Of a stretch of DNA of 37,433 nt, positions 30,489-37,433 are shown one piece after another; position 1 is the first letter of the stretch; each line of letters opens with the position of its first letter. Both the position numbers and the translations under genes were made by a program. The stretch comes from CAYVUM01 sp964619055 (GTDB taxonomy: Bacteria > Pseudomonadota > Alphaproteobacteria > Rhodospirillales > Defluviicoccaceae), in assembly GCA_964619055.1 (NCBI GenBank), contig CAZUDB010000034.1:1-37433 (forward strand), written 5' to 3'. The notes beneath the pieces are model-generated. The model was not told where the DNA came from, ran no database searches, and saw only the letters and a list, made by a program, of their open reading frames with translations.

Positions 30489-31478
30489 ATGCCGAACTTC
30501 GACGCCGGAACCTACTTTCTGACCACGTTGGCACCGATCAAGGCGGGTGCAGTGGAGGCGGGCGACGGCGAGACGGCCATTGCCCATTCTCAGGCGTTGC
30601 GTCGGGCTCTGGCGGTTCTGCCGACCGCACGGCAATCGCCCGCAACGATAACCATGCCCGAGGACAGCCCTTTTGCGCGCAATCACCGCAATCATTTTTG
30701 CCGTTTCGTCGTCATCGACGATGTGGTCTACAACGGTCCCGAGGGCGCTAACGCAATCGTCGCCTCCGTACGGAATATCGATCCGATCGTCCCCAAAGCC
30801 GTTGACCGCCTCAATGCCGCATACCTGTTGTTCGCGGCCGAAATCGATGCGGTCACCCAGGACGGCGAGCCATTGCCGGCGACATTGACGGAGGAGCAGC
30901 AGGATGCCGTGCGCGATGCTTACGCGCGCGAGCTATGGCGGACGGCCGAGGCGGATCTCCGCCGCATCTATGACCACTGCGTTGGTTTCGATGGCGTTGC
31001 CGACGCCAACGGCTTCGCCGCTTACCTGGCGCGGTGTCAGATCGAAACAACGATGCCGTTTCATGACTACTGGACGTCCCCGCCGGACTTAAAACCCCTG
31101 CCCACCCGGGCATTGCTCGTGATCGCCGGACTCCCGGTCGCGGCTTTTCTCCTTACGCTGATTCTCTGGCCGTTCGATGGTGCTGCCGGCTGGTCCGTGC
31201 TGGGCACTCTGGTGCTTGCCGTTGCCGGCCTCGGCATTGCCTATCGTTGCGTGATGACTCATGGCCAGAAGGCGTTCCCGCCGCCAACCGACGCGGATCT
31301 GAGCTCGGTGCTAAAGTCGCTGTACCTGCAACGCCACTTTGCCGATTTCGTTGGAGACTCCCAGGGCGCTACGCCGGAGGACCTTTATGCCGCCTTCGGG
31401 CAATTCCTGGAAACGCACAGACCGGCTGACACGAGATCGCCCACGCAACCTCCGGGCGTGATCGGCACGTCCATCTAG
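30489..31478 (+). CDS. Membrane-anchored accessory protein of the peroxidase/P450 cluster, paralogue 2
   Basis: A 329-residue protein of unnamed family. The N-terminal soluble domain (about 1-200) carries NHFCRFVVIDDVVYNG, AAYLLFAAEIDAV and ADLRRIYDHCVGFDG, and shares a segment order with the upstream protein. Two transmembrane helices follow (about 208-228, LLVIAGLPVAAFLLTLILWP, and 233-252, GWSVLGTLVLAVAGLGIAY). A C-terminal polar tail ends in PTQPPGVIGTSI. GGAG precedes the ATG at 30489. The DyP gene starts 36 nt after its stop. It may dock the peroxidase or P450 at the membrane; that is inference. Confidence 0.72.
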   Translation: MPNFDAGTYFLTTLAPIKAGAVEAGDGETAIAHSQALRRALAVLPTARQSPATITMPEDSPFARNHRNHFCRFVVIDDVVYNGPEGANAIVASVRNIDPIVPKAVDRLNAAYLLFAAEIDAVTQDGEPLPATLTEEQQDAVRDAYARELWRTAEADLRRIYDHCVGFDGVADANGFAAYLARCQIETTMPFHDYWTSPPDLKPLPTRALLVIAGLPVAAFLLTLILWPFDGAAGWSVLGTLVLAVAGLGIAYRCVMTHGQKAFPPPTDADLSSVLKSLYLQRHFADFVGDSQGATPEDLYAAFGQFLETHRPADTRSPTQPPGVIGTSI

Positions 31479-31514
31479 ACCGGGGGCCAGACGTCAATAT
31501 GGAAACACGATGAC

Positions 31515-33176
31515 ATGACCAGGACACTGGATCTGGAAGACATCCAGGGCAACATCGTGCGCGCCTATGGCCGCTACCGGTTTCCCGTTGCCCGTCACTA
31601 CTTCCTGCACATTGATGACGCTGCGTCGGGCCGAGCCTTTCTGGATCGGGTGCGGACGCGGATCACGACGTCTGAGCGTTGGCCTCGCCTGCCTGGCGGC
31701 GAGTTGCAGTCTCCTGACGTGACACTGAACATCGCCTTTACTTTCTTCGGGTTGTACACGCTTGGCCTCCCGATCCGAACGCTGCAGCGGTTTCCTCAGG
31801 AGTTCATCGACGGGATGAAGGCGCGGGCGTTCATCCTGGGCGACCTTACCCACGGCAAGACCATGGCTGAGCAGCCCGACTGGGACGCCAAGTGGGACCG
31901 GATCTGGCGAGAAAACCGGAGCGATGTCGGCGAAGACGTCCACATTTGGCTATCCATGAGCGCCAAGGTCAAGGCGGGCACGGCCGAGCCGGTGACGGCC
32001 CTCGAGGATCAAGCCCGGTGGCTGCACGAGCTGTGCGCAAGCTTGGACAATGCTGTCCGCATCCTTGCCACCAACGGTGCAACGGGTGACCAGGACCATC
32101 AAGCGGCGAGCGTGATCTTCGTAACCGGACCGGACGGCACGCTAATGCCGACGGCCAAGGAGCACTTCGGGTTTACGGACGGCATCGGCAATCCGGTCTT
32201 TGAGGGCCAGTATGACGCGGACGTGGAAGCGGACCGCGTCAAGGGCCGCGGCAAATGGATGACGGCCGAGGCCGGTTGGCAGCCGATCGCCACCGGCGAA
32301 TTCCTGTTGGGCCACACCGATGAAGCGCAGGAGCTGTCGGCTAGCCCGCCGCCCTGGGAGTTCAGCCGTAACGGCACCTTCATGGCTTTCCGCAAGCTGC
32401 ACGAAAATGTCTCGAGCTTTCATGCCTACTTCGGCGAGCAAGCACGCCTGTTCGGTCAGGTTTCGGGCCTTGGAGAGGTGGAGGCCGCGGCAACGCTTAA
32501 AGCCAAGGCTGCCGGCCGCTGGGCAGACGGCGTCCCGCTGATGGCCGCGCCGACATTTTCGGAGTGGCAGGCGCTGCGTTCGGCGCGCGGCATGAACGAT
32601 CCAGACCCTGCGAAGGCCGCGTTGGCGACGTTCCGCTATCTCAAGTCGGCGGAGATTGTCGACTTCCGCTACGGCGACGATATGGCGGGCTACAAATGCC
32701 CGGTAACATCGCACCTGCGCCGCGCCAATCCGCGCGATTTCCTTGATCCAGACAACAACACCGCCCCGGATGCCACCAACCCCAAGGCCACGACCCGACT
32801 AAACAAGCGACGTCGGATTCTGCGCCGTGGTCTGCCCTATGGCCCTCCAACGTTGGAGGAGGGCTCCGATGAGACCGAGCAAGGCGTCATCTTTATCGCC
32901 ACATGCGCCAGTCTGTTCCGGCAGTTTGAATTCGTCCAACAGCAGTGGATCGGCTACGGATTGGACTTCGACGCCGGCAACGACACCTGCCCGCTCATCG
33001 GCGATCACAAGGTGCACGGCAAGTTTGTGATTCCGTCCGATCCGGCCACCGGCGTGCCGCCATTTATGTGCCGCGCCATGCCCACGTTCGTGGAGGCGCG
33101 GGGCGGCGATTACTTCTTCGTCCCGTCCATGACAGCGCTTCGCATGATGGCCATGGGCATCGTCGACCCGACCTGA
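31515..33176 (+). CDS. Dye-decolorizing (DyP-type) heme peroxidase
   Basis: A 553-residue DyP-type peroxidase; its size places it with the long C/D-type classes. The distal motif GFTDG (219-223) supplies the catalytic Asp222. The proximal heme ligand is His400 in CPVTSHLRRANPRD. The distal Arg is in RRILRRGLPYG (437/438). The conserved FRQFEFVQQQWI segment is present. All residues needed for heme peroxidase activity are visible. No signal peptide is seen, so it is probably cytoplasmic or attached to the inner membrane through the neighbouring protein. The native substrate is unknown. It lies between accessory paralogue 2 and the P450, 53 nt from the latter. Confidence 0.92.
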   Translation: MTRTLDLEDIQGNIVRAYGRYRFPVARHYFLHIDDAASGRAFLDRVRTRITTSERWPRLPGGELQSPDVTLNIAFTFFGLYTLGLPIRTLQRFPQEFIDGMKARAFILGDLTHGKTMAEQPDWDAKWDRIWRENRSDVGEDVHIWLSMSAKVKAGTAEPVTALEDQARWLHELCASLDNAVRILATNGATGDQDHQAASVIFVTGPDGTLMPTAKEHFGFTDGIGNPVFEGQYDADVEADRVKGRGKWMTAEAGWQPIATGEFLLGHTDEAQELSASPPPWEFSRNGTFMAFRKLHENVSSFHAYFGEQARLFGQVSGLGEVEAAATLKAKAAGRWADGVPLMAAPTFSEWQALRSARGMNDPDPAKAALATFRYLKSAEIVDFRYGDDMAGYKCPVTSHLRRANPRDFLDPDNNTAPDATNPKATTRLNKRRRILRRGLPYGPPTLEEGSDETEQGVIFIATCASLFRQFEFVQQQWIGYGLDFDAGNDTCPLIGDHKVHGKFVIPSDPATGVPPFMCRAMPTFVEARGGDYFFVPSMTALRMMAMGIVDPT

Positions 33177-33198
33177 TTGGCCTTGAGCGTCCCTCAGG

Positions 33199-33216
33199 CT
33201 CGCGATCGATCGCGAG
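33199..33216. repeat. 18-bp perfect palindrome before the P450 gene
   Basis: CTCGCGATCGATCGCGAG is self-complementary over 18 bp with no spacer. It sits in the 53-nt gap between the DyP and P450 genes and abuts the AGGAG (33217-33221) of the P450. It could be an operator or could restrict ribosome access. Confidence 0.5.
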
Positions 33217-33229
33217 AGGAGATCCTTCC

Positions 33230-34591
33230 ATGACGGTGATCATCAACCCCTTCATGGCCCTGGTCCGCCGGTTGGGACTTTGGCTGGCGGGCCTGGTCGC
33301 ACTTGGCCGCCTCATCGGTATCGCCGCCAGCGCCCTCTCGGGCGGCGACGGGTCGATTGGCCAACGCATCACCGCAAAGCTGCTGGCGCCGACGGGTCAG
33401 CGGTATGCGCTGACCGTTCTGTCCGCGTTTTGGCCCAACCTGCTGCTTTCGCGAAAGCTGGTAACGGCCTACGACAACTCGGGCACCGCCATCATTACCC
33501 GGCGCAAGGATGTGCTGGACGTGCTCAGCCGTGACGAAGACTTCGAGGTCGTCTATGAGCCGCGCATGCGGATAATCACCGCGGGCGAGAACTTCTTCCT
33601 CGGCATGCAGCCCGGCTGGGCCTACACGCGTGATGTCTCCGCCATGCGGTTGGCAGCGCGGATGACGGATGTGGAGGAGATCATTCTGCCCCGCGCGCAA
33701 GCCTTGGTGGAGGAGGTTGTGGGCAGCGCCGACGGCCGGCTCGACCTTCCGCCGGATCTGGCCGCACGAGTCCCGGCGGATATGGTGGCGCGCTATTTCG
33801 GCGTTCCGGGCCCATCCGAAGCCATCATGATCGACTGGGCAACAACACTGTTCTGGTACCTGTTCGCCGACCTGGATGCCGATCCCGCGCTGGATGTCAG
33901 GGCACGCGAGGCGGCCGCGGGCTTGCGGGAGCACGTGGGCTCGGTCGTTGCGGCGCGTCGCGTCGCACCTCAAGACGGCGACGACGTGCTCAATCGCTGC
34001 CTTGCCCTGGGTGCTGCCGGGACGCCCGGTATGGATGACCGGGGCATCCGCGACAACCTGGTCGGCCTGATCATCGGCGCGATCCCAACCATATCCAAAG
34101 CCACGTGCTATGCCCTGGATGAACTGCTCAACCGGCCGGACGCCTTGCGGTCCGCGGTCGCAGCGGCCAAAGCTGGCGACGACGCACGGTTGGCCAACCA
34201 CATTTGGGAAGCGCTGCGGTTCAATCCATTCGCACCCATCGTGTACCGACGGGCGACACGGGAAACGATCGTTGCTCGCTCGACGCTGCGCGAGATCAAG
34301 ATCCCGAAGGGAACGATGGTGTTTGCCGTAAACGGAGCGGCCATGCATGACCGCCTGGAAGTGTCAGGCGCGCACAGTTTCCGAACCGATCGGCCCTGGG
34401 ACACCTACATTCACTGGGGCTATGGGCTTCATGCGTGTTTCGGCGCCGTCATCAATCGGGCCGTGATTCCGGCGATGATCAAGGCACTGTTGCAGCGCCC
34501 GAATCTGCGCCGCGCTGCCGGCCCCGCCGGTCGACCGGACCCCAGCACCCCGTTCCCGCAGCACTTTCACGTGGAATGGGACGCGATCTGA
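33230..34591 (+). CDS. Cytochrome P450 lacking the I-helix acid (possible peroxygenase/isomerase type)
   Basis: A 453-residue P450. The heme-thiolate loop is HWGYGLHACFGAVINR with Cys403. The K-helix ExxR is EALR (327-330), with an Arg-containing PIVYRRATRE after it. The I-helix centre reads GAIPT (283-287), where ordinary monooxygenases have [AG]Gx[DE]T, so the acid used for O2 protonation is replaced by Pro. The N-terminus (LGLWLAGLVALGRLIGIAAS) is hydrophobic and may anchor it to the membrane. No ferredoxin or reductase gene is adjacent. Together this favours use of peroxides or lipid hydroperoxides rather than O2 plus electrons, perhaps in concert with the DyP. The ATG at 33230 has AGGAG at eight nt. 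Confidence 0.9.
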   Translation: MTVIINPFMALVRRLGLWLAGLVALGRLIGIAASALSGGDGSIGQRITAKLLAPTGQRYALTVLSAFWPNLLLSRKLVTAYDNSGTAIITRRKDVLDVLSRDEDFEVVYEPRMRIITAGENFFLGMQPGWAYTRDVSAMRLAARMTDVEEIILPRAQALVEEVVGSADGRLDLPPDLAARVPADMVARYFGVPGPSEAIMIDWATTLFWYLFADLDADPALDVRAREAAAGLREHVGSVVAARRVAPQDGDDVLNRCLALGAAGTPGMDDRGIRDNLVGLIIGAIPTISKATCYALDELLNRPDALRSAVAAAKAGDDARLANHIWEALRFNPFAPIVYRRATRETIVARSTLREIKIPKGTMVFAVNGAAMHDRLEVSGAHSFRTDRPWDTYIHWGYGLHACFGAVINRAVIPAMIKALLQRPNLRRAAGPAGRPDPSTPFPQHFHVEWDAI

Positions 34592-34666
34592 AGGCTGGTT
34601 CGGCGATGCGCATCCGTCGCCGCTCACTCGGCATCAAGCGGGCAACGACGGCACGCAAGCGAGCGC

Positions 34667-37045
34667 TCAAGCCAGCATGAAGTCGTCCAGGAAGTCTGTC
34701 TGGTCTATCAGTCCTGCCGCGTTTCGAACGACTGCGAGGAGTTCGCTCGTGGCGGTTGCTGTGACGAGCGCATTGGAGCCATTCGCACTTACGCTTAAGT
34801 CCGCGAAGGTGAGCCCATTGAGCAGTCCGAGTTGATCGGTGCCCTTTTCGAAATCCGTAATCGTGTCCGTGCCCGCACCAACAGCCAGCACAAAGAGGTC
34901 CGCGCCGCCACCGCCCGTCAGGGTGTCGTTGCCGAGCCCACCGATCAACGTATCGGTGCCGCCCCGACCACCGATCTCGTCATTGCCGCCGAGACCGCTC
35001 AGGCGCTCGGCGGCAACACCCCGCCCGATCACGCGATCGTCGAACGCGGAGCCGATGACCACCTCCACACTGAGGACGATGTCGCCTTCGGCCTCACCGC
35101 CCTTTTGCGCGGTCCCGTTTGCGCGGGATAGGTCGATATCTATGGCTTCGGGCGAGTCCGAATAATCCGCGGTGTCGTTGCCGCCGCCGCCGTTGAGGGT
35201 GTCGGCTCCGGCCCCCCCGACAAGGATGTCGTCGTCCTCACGGCCCATGATCCAATCATCGTCAAGGCCGCCAATCAGAGTGTCGTCGCCGGCCCGCCCG
35301 TCCAGCATGTCGTCGCCGCTGCCACCATCCAGACGTTCGCCGGCCATGTTTCGTCCGAGCAGTGTGTCATTGAAGGCCGAGCCGATGACGCTCTCGACGG
35401 CGATCACCAGGTCACCCGCCGCGTCACCGCCCGCCTGCTGTGCGGTGCTCTGAGACGCCAGATTGATTTGGACCGCGTCCGGTGACGTCGAGTAGTCCGC
35501 CGTGTCAATGCCGCTGCCGCCGTTGAGGGTGTCAGCCCCCTCTCCGCCGATCAACTCATCGTCGCCCTGACGTCCCAACAGCCGATCGTCGCCGCTGCCG
35601 CCATCAAGTGTGTCGCGGCCGGCCAAAGCGTCCAGCATGTCGTTGCCACCAAAGCCGCTGAGGTCATCCGGACCATTCGTGCCAACGATATCCGTGCCGG
35701 CAATGACGCCGCCATCCGGCGGCGACCAATCGGTTGGCTTATAGATGGAAATGTCGCCGTTGATCGCGTCCAGGAGGCCAAGGAAGACGTCGTACTGGGG
35801 AATGTACTGCCATTTCCCGTGAACATTTCTCGGGTCGTTGTCCGGAACATCCAACACATCGAACGCCGCGTCGGGTGTCATGACTTCCACGGGCCAAGGG
35901 TCACGAAGATTATCCGGTGCCGTCATCGAATAAATAATGCCGTCACCGCCCCACATTAGGTATCGATCGCGGATAGGATCGTAATCAAACCCTGGACCCC
36001 AAGGAATATGATCCCAGAAATTTGAGCCATCCGGTAGTTCCGCCTTGACAAATTGCGAACGCTCCGGTTGTCCGGTGCTCAAATCCCAATATATCATGGA
36101 CCTTGAGTCAGCCTGAACATAGATATTACGTGTTGGGTCATAGGTTCCGGCACCCGGATTGCTGGCGCCCGCCCAAGCTTTTCCGACCTTTTCAAAGGTA
36201 TCAAGAGCAGGGTTATTAGGATCAACGATCGTGTACTTCCACAATTCGTGCGCTGAGTACCGATAAGGCTTAAAGAAGATGACCTCTTTGCCATCTTCGA
36301 TCAGATAGGCAGTGCTTGTGCCGATGGATTCGCCGGAAAATCCCAAGTCGAACAGCTTTTGAATGGAATCGCGGTTCTCCCAGGCTTGCGTGCCCTCCAC
36401 ACCGGACTGCACACCGGAGCCGGTCAATCCGCCGACCTTGTCGCCGTCGGCAACATTGGGATCGAAGAAGTAAGGACCTGTCGGGCGATAGACAGTCTCC
36501 CCGTTATCATCAACGTCGGCGATGATGTAATTGCCAGCCAGGTTGTAGGTGGCACCGCCAAACGAGACCATCCGATCCGCCAGTGGGAGATAGATCAGAC
36601 CGTCATAGAGGTGCGCGCCAATTGGAGAGTGGGCAGGACCATCAACTGTTTCATAATGTCGGAATGGCTCGATAGGACTGTCGTCGACATGATAGGTTTT
36701 GGTGGGGAGCGATAACCGGCTCCACGACAGGGTCGCAATCGACCAAGCATAAACATCGTTGCCGCTGTAGTTGGCGTGGCCACCACCGGTAATGAGGATC
36801 TGACCGGCATTGGGGTTCCAAGCCATCGCACCCCAAGCAGCAATTATCGCCTTGGGCGTGGTGACTCGTGCCGGCAGCTCGTCAAGATCAGGCCAAACGT
36901 CGTTGAAATTGCCGGGCACCGTGATCCACGTGCCCTCCTCGGCTGTTGCAACCATGTCCATAAAGGCCGAATCATCAAATTGGCCCGATAACGACATGAT
37001 GGCAGGCGCACCCGAGTTGCCGGGAGTTGTTTCTTGCTGTTCCAT
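34667..37045 (-). CDS. Beta-propeller-like protein with C-terminal RTX calcium-binding repeats
   Basis: A 792-residue protein with no N-terminal signal peptide. Residues about 35-440 contain repeated aromatic/Gly motifs typical of kelch or galactose-oxidase-like propellers (ITGGGHANYSGNDVYAWS, VSFGGATYNLAG, YLMWGGDGIIYSM). Residues about 455-720 are RTX nonapeptides (GGSGDDRLL, GGEGADTLNGG, GGLGNDTLTGG), expected to fold on calcium outside the cell. The end (ADLFVLAVGAGTDTITDFEKG, then FLDDFMLA) fits a type I secretion signal, though no ABC/HlyD/TolC genes are visible. A 90-residue module is duplicated. The propeller half has lower GC than the RTX half. ATG 37045. Convergent with the P450 gene. 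Confidence 0.85.
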   Translation of the reverse strand: MEQQETTPGNSGAPAIMSLSGQFDDSAFMDMVATAEEGTWITVPGNFNDVWPDLDELPARVTTPKAIIAAWGAMAWNPNAGQILITGGGHANYSGNDVYAWSIATLSWSRLSLPTKTYHVDDSPIEPFRHYETVDGPAHSPIGAHLYDGLIYLPLADRMVSFGGATYNLAGNYIIADVDDNGETVYRPTGPYFFDPNVADGDKVGGLTGSGVQSGVEGTQAWENRDSIQKLFDLGFSGESIGTSTAYLIEDGKEVIFFKPYRYSAHELWKYTIVDPNNPALDTFEKVGKAWAGASNPGAGTYDPTRNIYVQADSRSMIYWDLSTGQPERSQFVKAELPDGSNFWDHIPWGPGFDYDPIRDRYLMWGGDGIIYSMTAPDNLRDPWPVEVMTPDAAFDVLDVPDNDPRNVHGKWQYIPQYDVFLGLLDAINGDISIYKPTDWSPPDGGVIAGTDIVGTNGPDDLSGFGGNDMLDALAGRDTLDGGSGDDRLLGRQGDDELIGGEGADTLNGGSGIDTADYSTSPDAVQINLASQSTAQQAGGDAAGDLVIAVESVIGSAFNDTLLGRNMAGERLDGGSGDDMLDGRAGDDTLIGGLDDDWIMGREDDDILVGGAGADTLNGGGGNDTADYSDSPEAIDIDLSRANGTAQKGGEAEGDIVLSVEVVIGSAFDDRVIGRGVAAERLSGLGGNDEIGGRGGTDTLIGGLGNDTLTGGGGADLFVLAVGAGTDTITDFEKGTDQLGLLNGLTFADLSVSANGSNALVTATATSELLAVVRNAAGLIDQTDFLDDFMLA
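34937..35536 (-). repeat. Tandem duplicated 90-residue module inside the RTX region
   Basis: Residues 504-593 (DNA 35267-35536) and 614-703 (DNA 34937-35206) align without gaps: ADTLNGG.G.DTADYS, then a non-RTX beta insert ending VESVIGSAFNDTLLGR or VEVVIGSAFDDRVIGR, then RTX repeats ending DTLIGG. The period is 330 bp. This indicates internal duplication of an RTX-plus-insert unit. Confidence 0.8.
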
Positions 37046-37433
37046 GGTTCCGCATCGACCTCTATCAATAGAATCTGGCGATTTTTCCCGCCATTACTGA
37101 TAGCATGCCTTTCTAATACGCTCGTTCTTTTGGCCTTAAGCCAAAAATTGTAAGCTTTTTACCCTTTTTGGGGCGCGATAAAGCAAAGCGGATGATTTTT
37201 TAAGCCCGAAAATTCAGTTACAAAAAACGCCGCACTAATACTTCTGTACCCTTTTGGGTCTGCGTCGTAGATTATTTGAGTATCAAAAAAAATAGGGCAA
37301 TATTTAGAAACAATATATGAAATTATGAGAATTTTTCAAATTTGTCAATTTTATAACAAAAAGCAACCCGTACAGCCCGTTAGACTGAATCCGTCATGAC
37401 CTAGGCAGTCCGTCGCGCTATTGTGGCCGTCAA
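37046..37433. promoter_or_regulatory. AT-rich region upstream of the RTX gene
   Basis: 388 bp with no credible gene and a strong drop in GC compared with the rest of the window, especially 37260-37370 (A- and T-runs). It contains a 7-bp hairpin (TTTTGGC at 37128-37134, GCCAAAA at 37140-37146) and two copies of TACCCTTTT(T)GGG at 37160 and 37247. It must hold the promoter of the leftward RTX gene. AT-rich upstream DNA of this sort is a usual target for nucleoid proteins such as MucR or H-NS-like regulators, which is only an inference here. Confidence 0.5.

Noticed and set aside
33194..34348. A 384-codon minus-strand frame across the P450 gene
   Set aside because: It mirrors a P450 with intact ExxR and heme-Cys motifs and has a shadow-like composition.
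34592..34666. Terminator between the convergent P450 and RTX genes
   Set aside because: No stem of useful length with a T-run was found in these 75 bp on either strand.
37160..37258. Two TACCCTTTTGGG-like copies as the start of a repeat array
   Set aside because: There are only two imperfect copies 87 bp apart, without spacer regularity, so no CRISPR or iteron array is supported.

Overview
The window is high-GC DNA from an alphaproteobacterium, most likely a Rhodospirillales-like lineage. The evidence is a ccmABCDEF cytochrome c maturation operon, a classical petABC (cytochrome bc1) operon placed back to back with a TrmL-type tRNA methyltransferase and oxygen-dependent hemF, an alphaproteobacterial-style def-fmt pair, and a COQ10-type START protein. 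No tRNA, rRNA, CRISPR array, insertion sequence, phage gene or integrase was seen. Almost all of it reads as chromosomal sequence.

Layout. 1-3765 (minus): ccmA-B-C-D-E-F, with ccmF cut by the window edge. 3858-6848 (plus): a small secreted Cys-pair protein, a secreted sulfatase and an exported HAD phosphatase, ending in a strong bidirectional terminator. 6963-9618 (minus): petA-petB-petC. 9961-12451 (plus): trmL, hemF and an orphan TAXI-type binding protein. 12452-13122: a weak ORF and a large inverted repeat. 13123-14641 (minus): def and fmt. 14770-19052 (minus): three overlapping or adjacent envelope genes (PqiA-like, an uncharacterised multi-pass protein, and a DUF3857/transglutaminase-fold protein). 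19102-23587: a monooxygenase-fold protein (minus), then glyoxalase I, a small hypothetical, a TPR protein, an asparagine-synthetase-like protein and a COQ10-like protein (plus). 23602-26414 (minus): an M48 protease with TPRs, a DsbA-type oxidoreductase and a DUF427 protein. 26401-29220 (plus): a gamma-glutamyltransferase-like lipoprotein and a PLP aminotransferase. 29221-29764: an AT-richer gap holding a perfect parS site inside a 34-bp palindrome. 29765-34591 (plus): a four-gene cluster of two related accessory proteins, a DyP-type peroxidase and a cytochrome P450. 34667-37045 (minus): a beta-propeller-like protein with a C-terminal RTX region, then an AT-rich upstream region.

Two themes stand out. 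The first is heme: ccm, cytochrome bc1, hemF, a DyP peroxidase and a P450 all occur within 37 kb. The P450 keeps its heme Cys and ExxR motif but lacks the I-helix acid, and it is encoded directly after the DyP peroxidase and two membrane-associated paralogues. This is the best candidate for an undescribed system, possibly peroxide- or hydroperoxide-driven lipid oxidation. The second is three proteins whose folds look intact but whose catalytic residues appear replaced: the transglutaminase-fold protein (Cys to Ala, His to Gln), the asparagine-synthetase-like protein (Cys2 to Thr), and the gamma-glutamyltransferase-like lipoprotein (nucleophilic Thr to Ala).

All calls come from reading the translated sequence by eye. 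Family names rest on recognised motifs and have not been checked by database search.
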